Assembly (NCBI RefSeq): GCF_023718305.1
Contig: NZ_QEYO01000013.1
Coordinates: forward strand, 87,105-151,104
DNA: 64,000 nt
Origin: Gramella sp. AN32
Lineage (GTDB): Bacteria > Bacteroidota > Bacteroidia > Flavobacteriales > Flavobacteriaceae
Direction of reading: 5' to 3'
Shown here: piece after piece, positions 9,286 through 16,926 of the stretch
How the letters are laid out: each line of letters opens with the position of its first letter
Position numbering within the stretch: position 1 is the first letter of the stretch
Program-made: the position numbers and the translations under genes
The notes under the pieces: model-generated
Told to the model about the DNA's origin: nothing
The model's input: the letters and a program-made list of their open reading frames with translations, nothing else
Databases searched by the model: none

Positions 9286-10680
9286 TTAGTTACCTATAGC
9301 ATAAAATTCAAAACCAATTTCTTTTTTCTCCTCTTTTTTAAGTAATCTACGTCCATCAAATAAAAATGCAGGTTTAAGCATATTATCATAAATTTTTTTC
9401 CAGTCTAAGTGTTCAAATTCATCCCATTCTGTGAGGACAGCAATAGCATGTGCATCTTCACAAACTTTATAGGGATCATTTAATACAGTTACCCGACTTC
9501 TGTTTTCTTTTTCAGATCTGGTTCCCAAATAATTCAAATCAGCATAAATTTGTTCTTTAGTAACTTTGGGATCATAAATTACAATATCGGCCTGTTCGTT
9601 CAGTAAATAATCAGCTACATATATTGCTGCAGATTCTCTGGTATCATTAGTATCCTTTTTAAACGCCCAACCTAAAAAAGATATTTTCTTGCCAGAGACT
9701 GTATTGAAAAGAGTTTTTACAATATTTGCCGCAAATCTTTTCTTTTGATGATCATTCATAATGATTACCTGCTCCCAATAATCTGCTACCTCATTGAGAC
9801 CGAAACTTTTTGCTATATAGACCAAGTTTAAAATATCTTTCTGGAAACAACTTCCACCAAAACCTACTGAAGATTTTAGAAATTTTGCGCCAATTCTTGA
9901 ATCCATACCCACTGCTTTAGCAACCTCATTAACATCAGCTCCGGTTTTTTCACAGAGTTCACTCATTGCATTAATACTGGAAACCCTTTGTGCTAAAAAT
10001 GCATTTGCCGTAAGTTTAGAAAGCTCTGATGACCAAACATTCGTTGTCAAAATATTTTCTTTCGGCACCCAATGATTATAAATATCAACCAGTGCCTGAA
10101 CTGCTTCTTTTCCTTCCTCGGAATTTATATCACCACCTATAAGCACCCTATCCGGTTTCATTAAATCTTTAACAGCAGTGCCTTCAGCTAAAAATTCAGG
10201 ATTGGAAAGAATTTGAAAGTTCACGCCATTTCCAGTGTTTTCAAGGATATTTTTTAATGCTTCCGCAGTTCTTACGGGTAAAGTAGATTTTTCTACTATT
10301 ATCTTATCATCCTTCGCTACCCGGGCTATTTGCCTGGCACACAGTTCGATAAATTTAAGATCGGCAGCCATCCCTTTACCCATTCCGTAGGTTTTAGTTG
10401 GCGTATTGACAGAAATGAAAATTAGATCTGCTTTATCGATGGCAGCATCCACATCTGTCGAGAAAAATAAATTTCGATCCCTAGCTTCTGCAACAACTTC
10501 GGAAAGACCTGGCTCATAGATGGGAATATTTTCTACATCTTTATCGTTCCAGGCTGCGATCCTTTTTTCATTTATATCAACAACGGTTACATTTATTTCC
10601 GGACATTTTTGGGCAATAACGGCCATGGTTGGGCCCCCGACATATCCAGCTCCAATGCAACAAATATTTTTAATTTTCAT
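9286..10680 (-). CDS. UDP-glucose 6-dehydrogenase (eukaryote-type, long form)
   Basis: Oxidises UDP-glucose to UDP-glucuronate with two NAD. It has 464 residues, closer in length and motifs to the animal/plant UGDH class than to the ~390-430 residue bacterial forms. N-terminal NAD fold [29 protein letters not shown] near residue 88, STLPVRTAE near 132, and catalytic Cys278 in [11 protein letters not shown]. The C-terminal domain has [16 protein letters not shown]. It supplies the UXS decarboxylase immediately downstream. Confidence 0.94.
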   Translation of the reverse strand: MKIKNICCIGAGYVGGPTMAVIAQKCPEINVTVVDINEKRIAAWNDKDVENIPIYEPGLSEVVAEARDRNLFFSTDVDAAIDKADLIFISVNTPTKTYGMGKGMAADLKFIELCARQIARVAKDDKIIVEKSTLPVRTAEALKNILENTGNGVNFQILSNPEFLAEGTAVKDLMKPDRVLIGGDINSEEGKEAVQALVDIYNHWVPKENILTTNVWSSELSKLTANAFLAQRVSSINAMSELCEKTGADVNEVAKAVGMDSRIGAKFLKSSVGFGGSCFQKDILNLVYIAKSFGLNEVADYWEQVIIMNDHQKKRFAANIVKTLFNTVSGKKISFLGWAFKKDTNDTRESAAIYVADYLLNEQADIVIYDPKVTKEQIYADLNYLGTRSEKENRSRVTVLNDPYKVCEDAHAIAVLTEWDEFEHLDWKKIYDNMLKPAFLFDGRRLLKKEEKKEIGFEFYAIGN

Positions 10681-10688
10681 GATTTTCT

Positions 10689-11969
10689 CTATAGTTTTCG
10701 GTCACACTTTTCTCCCAAAACACCTTTTACATCATAGACCACAGCATTTGGATTTTTCAATAGATTAAAATCTAAATCTAAAAATTCCTTATGAGCAACG
10801 GTAAGCACAATAGCATCAAAATTACCTTTTGGTAATTCTTTGGAAGTTTTTAAACCATATTCATGTTCCACTTCTACTGGATTGGCCAATGGATCGTAAA
10901 TCGTAATTTCCACTCCATAGTCCTTTAGGTTCTTTATGACATCAACAACCTTAGTATTTCGTACATCCGGACAGTTTTCTTTAAAGGTTATTCCCAAGAC
11001 AAGAATTTTAGCTCCTTTTACTTTAAGGTCATTTTGAAGCATTAATTTAACCACTTCAGAGGCTACATATTGTCCCATAGAATCATTCATCCTTCTACCG
11101 GCAAGAATAATCTCAGGATGATATCCAATTTCCTGTGCTTTTTGTGCCAAATAGTAGGGATCAACGCCTATACAGTGCCCACCTACCAAACCTGGTTTAA
11201 AGGGCAGAAAATTCCATTTTGTACCCGCTGCTTCAAGGACATCATGCGTATCAATATTCATCATATTGAATATTTTCGCCAGTTCATTAACGAAGGCAAT
11301 ATTGATGTCCCGCTGAGAATTCTCAATTACTTTTGCTGCTTCTGCTACCTTAATGGTAGGTGCAAGATGGGTTCCTGCAGTAATAACTTCGGCATAAAGA
11401 TTATTTACTTTTTCGCCCACTTCCGGGGTAGAACCGGCGGTAACCTTTAAAATTTTTTCGACAGTATGCTCCTTATCTCCCGGATTGATTCTTTCCGGAG
11501 AATATCCAACGAAAAAATCTTCATTGAATTTTAAACCGCTAACCTTTTCCAGAACCGGAACACATTCATCTTCTGTTACCCCGGGATATACCGTAGATTC
11601 GTAAATAACGATATCCCCTTTCTTCAAAACCTTACCAACGGTTTCGCTGGATTTATAAAGCGGTGTTAAATCTGGGCGATTATTTTTATCTACCGGTGTA
11701 GGAACCGTAATAATATAATAATTACAACTTTCGATATCCTCAAGATTGGTTGAGCAGAAAAGACCTTTTTCTTCGGAATTGGATTCTTTTAGAGCTGATT
11801 TAAGCAGATTCTCTTCCACTTCAAGGGTGGAATCTTTTCCTGCCATTAATTCCTTGACCCGGTGTTGATTGATATCAAAACCTACTACCGAAAATTTCGT
11901 TGCAAATAATCTGGCCAGTGGTAAACCAACATATCCAAGACCTATTACTGCAATTTTATCTTCTAACAT
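10689..11969 (-). CDS. UDP-N-acetylhexosamine 6-dehydrogenase (TviB/WbpA type)
   Basis: A nucleotide-sugar dehydrogenase of 426 residues. It has [18 protein letters not shown] at the NAD fold, ITVPTPVD near residue 87, [11 protein letters not shown] (124-134), [10 protein letters not shown] (156-165) and catalytic Cys266 in [14 protein letters not shown]. These are the motifs of the TviB/WbpA/WbpO group, which oxidises UDP-GlcNAc or UDP-GalNAc to the uronic acid, and they differ from UDP-glucose dehydrogenase (the next gene). It sits 4 bases after a WbpP/TviC-type 4-epimerase, as in the Vi-antigen pair, so UDP-GalNAcA is the likely joint product. Whether it oxidises before or after epimerisation is not decided by sequence. 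Confidence 0.9.
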   Translation of the reverse strand: MLEDKIAVIGLGYVGLPLARLFATKFSVVGFDINQHRVKELMAGKDSTLEVEENLLKSALKESNSEEKGLFCSTNLEDIESCNYYIITVPTPVDKNNRPDLTPLYKSSETVGKVLKKGDIVIYESTVYPGVTEDECVPVLEKVSGLKFNEDFFVGYSPERINPGDKEHTVEKILKVTAGSTPEVGEKVNNLYAEVITAGTHLAPTIKVAEAAKVIENSQRDINIAFVNELAKIFNMMNIDTHDVLEAAGTKWNFLPFKPGLVGGHCIGVDPYYLAQKAQEIGYHPEIILAGRRMNDSMGQYVASEVVKLMLQNDLKVKGAKILVLGITFKENCPDVRNTKVVDVIKNLKDYGVEITIYDPLANPVEVEHEYGLKTSKELPKGNFDAIVLTVAHKEFLDLDFNLLKNPNAVVYDVKGVLGEKCDRKL

Positions 11970-11973
11970 TTAC

Positions 11974-12972
11974 TTATTTTAAATTGTGCCAATACCAATC
12001 CACAGCCTCTTCAAGACCTTCCTGAATATTATGCGTTGGCTGATATTTCAATAATTTTTTAGCTTTATCTACTGAGGCCAGGGAATGAGGAATATCACCT
12101 GCCCTGTTAGGACCATGTTTTATTTCCACCTTGGCGATTTCTGAATCATATTCAGAAAGATATTTTTTTAAAAGTTCTGTTAATTCCAGTAAGTTCGTTC
12201 TGTCTCCTACTGCCGTGTTATAAACCTCATTTAATGCCGCTTCATTTTCTGAAGTTATCGCCAGCAAATTCATTTGCACTACATTATCGATATATGTGAA
12301 ATCTCTTGAATAAGTTCCGTCACCATTTATAACCGGACTTTCATGTTGCATAAACTGCATCACAAATTTTGGAATCACTGCGGCATATGCTCCATTAGGA
12401 TCTTGCTTTCTTCCAAATACATTAAAATATCTTAAACCGATGGTATCTAAATCATAGGCATCTTTAAAAATATCAGCATACAATTCATTTACGTACTTTG
12501 TAATGGCATATGGTGAAAGGGGCTTGCCAATTTTATCTTCCACTTTAGGCAAAGCTTCAGAGTCCCCATAGGTTGAAGAGCTGGCGGCGTATACAAATCG
12601 TTTGACACCTGATTCCTTCGCTGCAACCAGCATATTAAGAAATCCTGAAACATTTACGTCATTACTAGTAATAGGGTCCTTTAAAGATCTTGGAACAGAT
12701 CCTAAGGCTGCTTCATGTAAAATAAAATCTACACCGGAACATGCATTTTTGCAGGTTTCTAAATCACGAATGTCACCTTCTATAAGAGTAAAATTAGGCC
12801 TATCGATAATTTTATCGAGATTGTATTTGTGGCCGGTAGCAAAATTATCAAGACAAATCACATTTACATCTAAATCAACCAGTTTTTCGCAAAGATTTGA
12901 TCCTATAAATCCGGCACCTCCTGTTACTAAAACTGTGGAATTTTCTAGCTTTTTAAACTGAGATTCACTCAT
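11974..12972 (-). CDS. UDP-N-acetylglucosamine(uronate) 4-epimerase (WbpP/TviC type)
   Basis: First gene of the leftward polysaccharide operon. Extended SDR of 332 residues with the characteristic N-terminal extension before TGGAGFIGSNL (18-28), HEAALGSVPRS (86-96), Ser131-133 in AASSSTYGD and the Tyr155/Lys159 pair (SPYAITK). The AALGSVPRS and AASSSTYGD segments are those of WbpP/TviC enzymes that interconvert N-acetylated UDP-hexosamines or their uronates at C4. A Bacteroidota -7 box (TATATTTG) lies 25-33 bases upstream at 12998-13005, so transcription of the operon probably starts here. Confidence 0.9.
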   Translation of the reverse strand: MSESQFKKLENSTVLVTGGAGFIGSNLCEKLVDLDVNVICLDNFATGHKYNLDKIIDRPNFTLIEGDIRDLETCKNACSGVDFILHEAALGSVPRSLKDPITSNDVNVSGFLNMLVAAKESGVKRFVYAASSSTYGDSEALPKVEDKIGKPLSPYAITKYVNELYADIFKDAYDLDTIGLRYFNVFGRKQDPNGAYAAVIPKFVMQFMQHESPVINGDGTYSRDFTYIDNVVQMNLLAITSENEAALNEVYNTAVGDRTNLLELTELLKKYLSEYDSEIAKVEIKHGPNRAGDIPHSLASVDKAKKLLKYQPTHNIQEGLEEAVDWYWHNLK

Positions 12973-12997
12973 AAAAGTTTTTGCTTTATTAAGTCGG

Positions 12998-13005
12998 CAA
13001 ATATA
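12998..13005 (-). promoter_or_regulatory. Bacteroidota -7 box for the polysaccharide operon
   Basis: On the minus strand the bases read TATATTTG, matching TAnnTTTG, followed by CCGAC and an ATG 25 bases on. No clear -33 element is seen. A partial LacI-like core, AAAACGTT, lies about 50 bases further upstream at 13052-13059. Confidence 0.6.
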
Positions 13006-13074
13006 AGTAAACTAAAATCCTTAAATCCTAATTAAAACTTAAACAAAATTGAAAACGTTAATTTTTATTTTATA

Positions 13075-13122
13075 TTAGCTTTTTGCTAATTTCAACAAAT
13101 AGCTGCCATATTCATTTTGAAT
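13075..13122 (-). pseudogene. Remnant: C-terminal end of an RmlA-like gene
   Basis: In one minus-strand frame these bases read IQNEYGSYLLKLAKS followed by TAA. The pattern (N-x-Y-G-x-Y-L-L-x-L) is the usual end of glucose-1-phosphate thymidylyltransferase; the intact rmlA in this window ends SNYGKYLKQLSDSII. A TAG in frame just upstream blocks any longer reading. It lies between the operon's first gene and the SDR remnant, with no start codon, so it is debris rather than a gene. Confidence 0.6.
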
Positions 13123-13177
13123 CTAACTCAACAATTTTGTCAACAAAGTTTTAAACTGATATTTTAACTTCCATATA

Positions 13178-13231
13178 TTAATTTGCACCTCCAGTAATTA
13201 ATATTTTTTGATCCAAATCTTTTGTAACCAT
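13178..13231 (-). pseudogene. Remnant: first 17 codons of an SDR (epimerase/dehydratase) gene
   Basis: From an ATG at 13231, 4 bases beyond the LacI stop, the minus strand reads MVTKDLDQKILITGGAN and then TAA. KILITGGA is the first beta-strand and start of the GGxGxxG NAD loop of extended SDR nucleotide-sugar enzymes, cut off in the middle of the loop. With the rmlA tail downstream in the same orientation it looks like the start and end of a lost SDR...rmlA segment joined by deletion. Confidence 0.6.
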
Positions 13232-13235
13232 AACT

Positions 13236-14240
13236 TTAAAACGTGGTTGATTCTAAATGCATCATGGTAGTTTTAACGATAACTTCAGAAAATTCACTGC
13301 TGTTCTTATGTCCCTCTATCCGTTCGCTCAATAACTCTGTGGCCTTTGCCCCAATTTCTGCCGCGTGTTGCTCTATGTAACTAATAGATGGGGAAAGGTA
13401 TTCGGCGATTTCACTGCTTATATATCCAATGATTTTTAAGTCTTCAGGCACTTTTAAATTATGCTCATAGGCGATTCTAGAGGCTAAAATTGAACTCATA
13501 AAATCTGTACATAATAAAGCTTCTAAATCATTTTCAGTGATAAGCTTATATATTTTAGTTTTTAAATCGTCCATATTGGTACTGGTAGCAGTAAACATTT
13601 CATCAGGCGCCATCCCATCCTGATAACCTTTCATCCTCAGTTTGCCCACTCCAACATGATGAATTGCCGAAGCCAGCCCTATTCTTTTACATCCTTTAGA
13701 TTTAAAAAATTTAGTAGCATCATAAAAGCTTCTTTCATCATTTACCCCAACTTTATCCGCAGGTATATCAATATTAATACGGTCATAGATCACTAAAGGA
13801 ATTTCATAATCTACCAATGAAAAGAGGTGGTCATATTCCTGTTTTCGTTGTGTTTCTTCGGAAACCGCAATTAAAACCCCATCCACAAAACCGGATGTGA
13901 GAAGATCACAAATCTGCTTTTCCCGGTCTAAAGATTCATTTGATATATAAGTAATCACCTGTAAATTATTTTTCTGGGCCTCTGCCTCCATTCCAGAAAG
14001 TACTCCGGCAAAAAATGTATTAGAAATGTTGGGAATCACAACCCCAATCGTCCCAGTTTTATTCTTTTTCAGGTTAACGGCAACCGGGTTTGGTCTGTAG
14101 TTATGCAAAGCTGCAAGTTCCTTGACACGATCAGCGGTTTTCGGACTAATTTCCGGACTATCGTTCAAAGCCTTCGAAACAGTAGAAACTGAAACATTGA
14201 GTAGTTTCGAAAGTTCTTTTAAGGTGATTTTTGTTTTCAT
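13236..14240 (-). CDS. LacI-family transcriptional regulator
   Basis: A DNA-binding regulator of 334 residues. The N-terminal LacI helix-turn-helix is residues ~6-30 (ITLKELSKLLNVSVSTVSKAL), with the hinge YRPNPVAVNLKKNKTGTIGVVIPN, followed by a periplasmic-binding-protein-like sensor domain to the end. The family normally binds a sugar or nucleoside. It is upstream of, and in line with, the polysaccharide operon but separated from it by 260 bases containing gene remnants, so control of the operon is possible but not shown. A minus-strand -7 box (14317-14324) lies 77 bases upstream of its ATG. Confidence 0.93.
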   Translation of the reverse strand: MKTKITLKELSKLLNVSVSTVSKALNDSPEISPKTADRVKELAALHNYRPNPVAVNLKKNKTGTIGVVIPNISNTFFAGVLSGMEAEAQKNNLQVITYISNESLDREKQICDLLTSGFVDGVLIAVSEETQRKQEYDHLFSLVDYEIPLVIYDRINIDIPADKVGVNDERSFYDATKFFKSKGCKRIGLASAIHHVGVGKLRMKGYQDGMAPDEMFTATSTNMDDLKTKIYKLITENDLEALLCTDFMSSILASRIAYEHNLKVPEDLKIIGYISSEIAEYLSPSISYIEQHAAEIGAKATELLSERIEGHKNSSEFSEVIVKTTMMHLESTTF

Positions 14241-14316
14241 GGACCAAATTTATTTTGCAGCTAGCCTATAAAAGGTTAGTTTGCTGAGAAATTCAAATTT
14301 GAAATCTTTCAGTCTT

Positions 14317-14324
14317 CAAATATA
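14317..14324 (-). promoter_or_regulatory. Candidate -7 box for the LacI-family gene
   Basis: The minus strand reads TATATTTG (TAnnTTTG consensus), leaving a leader of about 70 bases before the regulator's ATG at 14240. It also sits directly upstream of the divergent DCC gene, so the two promoters must overlap. Confidence 0.45.
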
Positions 14325-14330
14325 ATTAAT

Positions 14331-14795
14331 GTGTTTCAGAAAATTCATCATATCAACATTCATCCTGAAAAACCAACTTTAATTTGGGATGGGGACTGTG
14401 GCTTTTGTAAATTTTGGAAAACACGCTGGGAATTAAAAACCGAAAACAGTATCGTTTTCAGAACTTTCCAGGAAGCGGCCGATAACTTTCAGGAAATACC
14501 TTTAAAAGAGTTTAAAAAGGCCAGTAGGCTTATTGATACTGAAGGAAATGTATTTAGCGGCCCAGATTCTGCCTATCGAAGCCTGTGGTATGGCGGTAAT
14601 AAATTCTGGCATCATTTATATAAAAAATCCTCCATATTTTGTGATATAAGCGACCATACCTACAATCATATCGCAAAAAACAGAAGCTTTTATTTTAAAG
14701 CAACCCATCTTTTATTTGGAAAAAACCCTAGGAATCTCAAACCATACTGGCTCCTTTATCTTTTTGCGGTGATCTTGATTTTTTTCCTCTTATGA
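14331..14795 (+). CDS. DCC-family (DUF393) thioredoxin-like protein
   Basis: A 154-residue protein with the family-defining motif DGDCGFC (Asp20 to Cys26) right after the first beta-strand (PTLIWDG), giving a CxxC that could act as a thiol-disulfide site. The GTG at 14331 is the likely start; no better in-frame ATG precedes the motif. The last ~20 residues (PYWLLYLFAVILIFFLL) form a membrane anchor. Its stop overlaps the start of a 46-residue membrane protein by 4 bases. The physiological substrate of DCC proteins is not known. Confidence 0.85.
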   Translation: MFQKIHHINIHPEKPTLIWDGDCGFCKFWKTRWELKTENSIVFRTFQEAADNFQEIPLKEFKKASRLIDTEGNVFSGPDSAYRSLWYGGNKFWHHLYKKSSIFCDISDHTYNHIAKNRSFYFKATHLLFGKNPRNLKPYWLLYLFAVILIFFLL

Positions 14796-14932
14796 AATTT
14801 CTAAAAAAATACTGGTTTTATATCCTGGCTGCATTCATTACCATTATTGGTATATGGACCGGGTGGTATTACTTCTTATTAATTATCTTTCCGCTAACAA
14901 TTTTTCAGAAGAAAAATAAAGAAGAAGAATGA
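14792..14932 (+). CDS. Small membrane protein (46 residues), coupled to the DCC gene
   Basis: The ATG at 14792 overlaps the TGA of the DCC gene in an ATGA junction, which supports real translation. The 46 residues start MKFLKKYWFYILAAFITIIG and have one or two closely spaced membrane spans (about 8-36) followed by a charged tail, FQKKNKEEE. No family was recognised. The anchor of the upstream DCC protein and this protein may sit together in the membrane, which is inferred only from coupling. Confidence 0.6.
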   Translation: MKFLKKYWFYILAAFITIIGIWTGWYYFLLIIFPLTIFQKKNKEEE

Positions 14933-15036
14933 GAACTCCATAAAATTTCTCAAGTTAAATTTATACTAAACCCCTCGTCGTTTTTGCTATACCGTTACAT
15001 TCAGAGTAATTTACCGTTTAAATTAAATTTAAGATT

Positions 15037-15357
15037 ATGAAAGATTACGGAACACTTTCCCAAGCCATAAATAAATTAAAATTAGAAGAAGGTTACGAAC
15101 ATGATTTTAATTTATTAGACGAAAAAATTGAAATAAAATCTGCCAAAGAAAGCTTCGGAGTTGAAGAGTTTGAAGTGGATAAAGTGCTGCGCTTTGAAGG
15201 GATGAGCAATCCTGATGACAATGCCATTCTCTATGCTATCACCACAACCAATGGTAAAAAAGGAGTCCTTACAGATGGTTATGGAATATCCGGTGGTCAA
15301 ATCTCAAAAAAGCTAATGAATAAATTAGACTTAAAAGATAATCGTCCTACGGAATAA
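15037..15357 (+). CDS. Conserved hypothetical protein of Bacteroidota
   Basis: A soluble 106-residue acidic protein. The N-terminal part, YGTLSQAINKLKLEEGYEHD, is followed by a middle segment VDKVLRFEGMSNPDDNAIL, the best conserved stretch in this group as far as I recall, and YAITTTNGKKGVLTDGYG. Homologues are widespread in Bacteroidota and sometimes carry the label phosphoribosylpyrophosphate synthetase; nothing here (no PRPP motif, far too short) supports that. It precedes dps by about 100 bases. Function unknown. Confidence 0.8.
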   Translation: MKDYGTLSQAINKLKLEEGYEHDFNLLDEKIEIKSAKESFGVEEFEVDKVLRFEGMSNPDDNAILYAITTTNGKKGVLTDGYGISGGQISKKLMNKLDLKDNRPTE

Positions 15358-15461
15358 GTTTTACAGGCGTTAAATTTCTATTAAATTCCTTATTAAAATT
15401 TAGCAGAGCTAAGTTTCATTGTATTTTCGTATTGATTTTGTAAAAACAATAAATAAAAACT

Positions 15462-15956
15462 ATGAACTATTTAGGATTAGATACTAAAAAAACGGAAAAG
15501 GTTGTGGAAGACCTTAATATTCTCTTAGCAGATTATCATCTCTACTATCAAAAGCTTAGAAATTTTCATTGGAATGTCATTGGTAGAAATTTCTTTGATC
15601 TTCACGAAAAATTTGAAGAGTTATATGACGAAGCTAAATTGAAAGTGGATGAAATTGCCGAAAGAATTCTAACTTTACGATTCCAACCCACCAGTAATAT
15701 GAGTGATTACCTAAAGATGTCTAACTTAAAGGAATCCCCATCCGAGCTTACCGATAGCGAAATGATTACAATTTTATTGGAAGATCATGGAACTTTATTA
15801 AACCAAATGAGAAAGGTTGTGGAAACTGCAGATAAAGCGAGCGACGAAGGCACGATTGACCTGATTGGGGCATATATTCGTGAATTAGAAAAGACCAGTT
15901 GGATGTTGGATTCCTGGAAAATGAAAACTAAAGCAACCCACAAAGAAATTAAATAA
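15462..15956 (+). CDS. dps: Dps-family ferritin-like DNA-protection protein
   Basis: A four-helix ferritin-like protein of 164 residues that oxidises and stores iron and shields DNA under stress. The inter-subunit ferroxidase residues are visible: His36 (NFHWNVIG), His48 (DLHEKFEELYDE), Asp63 and Glu67 (KVDEIAERI). The N-terminus is short and not notably basic, so direct DNA binding is uncertain. It lies 21 bases before an MscS channel gene on the same strand, and the two may be co-transcribed. Confidence 0.92.
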   Translation: MNYLGLDTKKTEKVVEDLNILLADYHLYYQKLRNFHWNVIGRNFFDLHEKFEELYDEAKLKVDEIAERILTLRFQPTSNMSDYLKMSNLKESPSELTDSEMITILLEDHGTLLNQMRKVVETADKASDEGTIDLIGAYIRELEKTSWMLDSWKMKTKATHKEIK

Positions 15957-15977
15957 TAAATATCAATAAAATAATAC

Positions 15978-16856
15978 ATGGAAGGATTTAATATTGAAGA
16001 TTCTATAAGAGGCATTTGGGATAAATTAGGAAACTGGCTCGATGCTGCAATCCTGGGATTACCAAATTTCATCTTAGCCGTAATCGTATTTATAATCTTT
16101 ATTATAATTGCCAAATATGTAGGCAGTGCTTTCAATAAAATCTTTCGAAAAAGCATCAAACAGGAATCCATACGGCAAATGGCCATTAAGGTCATTAAAG
16201 CCATTATTATTCTCATAGGTTTCTTTTTTGCCCTTGGTTTACTAAATTTAAATACCGTTTTAACTTCTATTCTTGGAGCAGCAGGTGTTGTTGGTTTAGC
16301 TATTGGCTTAGCGCTTCAGGGTACTTTGAACAATACATTTTCCGGGGTAATTTTAAGTTTCTTACCAGAAATCCAAATTGGAGACTGGGTGGAAACTAAT
16401 GGTTTTGCAGGTTCAATAACTGAAATTAATCTTCGGAATATTGTTATTAAGCAATCTGATAATAATTATGTAATTATCCCAAACTCCAAAATTGTGGATG
16501 AACCCTTTAAGAACTTTTCCAGAACGCCGCGATCAAGGGTTTTTATCCATTGTGGCGTAGGTTATAAATCTGATCTGGAAATGGTCCGTGATTTGACCAT
16601 TAAAGTTTTGGAAGAGCATTTTCCGCAGAGGGGAAACGAGGAAGTAGAATTTATGTATCAGGAATTTGGCGATAGTTCCATAAATTATGTCGCCAGGTTT
16701 TGGACAGATGTCACCAAGAACCGTGATATTTTAATCGCACAGAATAAAGCCATTATTGAAATTAAAAAGGCTTATGACGCGAAGGGAATAAATATTCCAT
16801 TCCCTATAAGAACTATCGATTTCACCAATAGTCTTTCTCTTTCTAATAAAGACTAA
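15978..16856 (+). CDS. Small-conductance mechanosensitive channel, MscS family
   Basis: An inner-membrane tension-gated channel of 292 residues. It has three spans: about 25-50 (NFILAVIVFIIFIII), 70-90 (AIIILIGFFFALGL), and the pore helix about 93-125 containing the Ala/Gly-rich packing pattern GAAGVVGLAIGLALQGTLNN. The beta-domain (QIGDWVE, NYVIIPNSKI) and alpha/beta C-terminal domain follow. Length and layout match E. coli MscS. A strong bidirectional terminator ends the gene. Confidence 0.93.
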   Translation: MEGFNIEDSIRGIWDKLGNWLDAAILGLPNFILAVIVFIIFIIIAKYVGSAFNKIFRKSIKQESIRQMAIKVIKAIIILIGFFFALGLLNLNTVLTSILGAAGVVGLAIGLALQGTLNNTFSGVILSFLPEIQIGDWVETNGFAGSITEINLRNIVIKQSDNNYVIIPNSKIVDEPFKNFSRTPRSRVFIHCGVGYKSDLEMVRDLTIKVLEEHFPQRGNEEVEFMYQEFGDSSINYVARFWTDVTKNRDILIAQNKAIIEIKKAYDAKGINIPFPIRTIDFTNSLSLSNKD

Positions 16857-16870
16857 TAAATTTTTAAAGC

Positions 16871-16908
16871 AAAAAAATCCGGCAGATTGTGATCTGCCGG
16901 ATTTTTTT
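16871..16908. terminator. Bidirectional intrinsic terminator
   Basis: A perfect stem, ATCCGGCAGAT with ATCTGCCGGAT around a TGTG loop, flanked by A7 on the left and T7 on the right. It ends mscS on the plus strand and the convergent metallophosphoesterase gene on the minus strand. Confidence 0.92.
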
Positions 16909-16926
16909 ATTATTGAAGTTTTGAGC

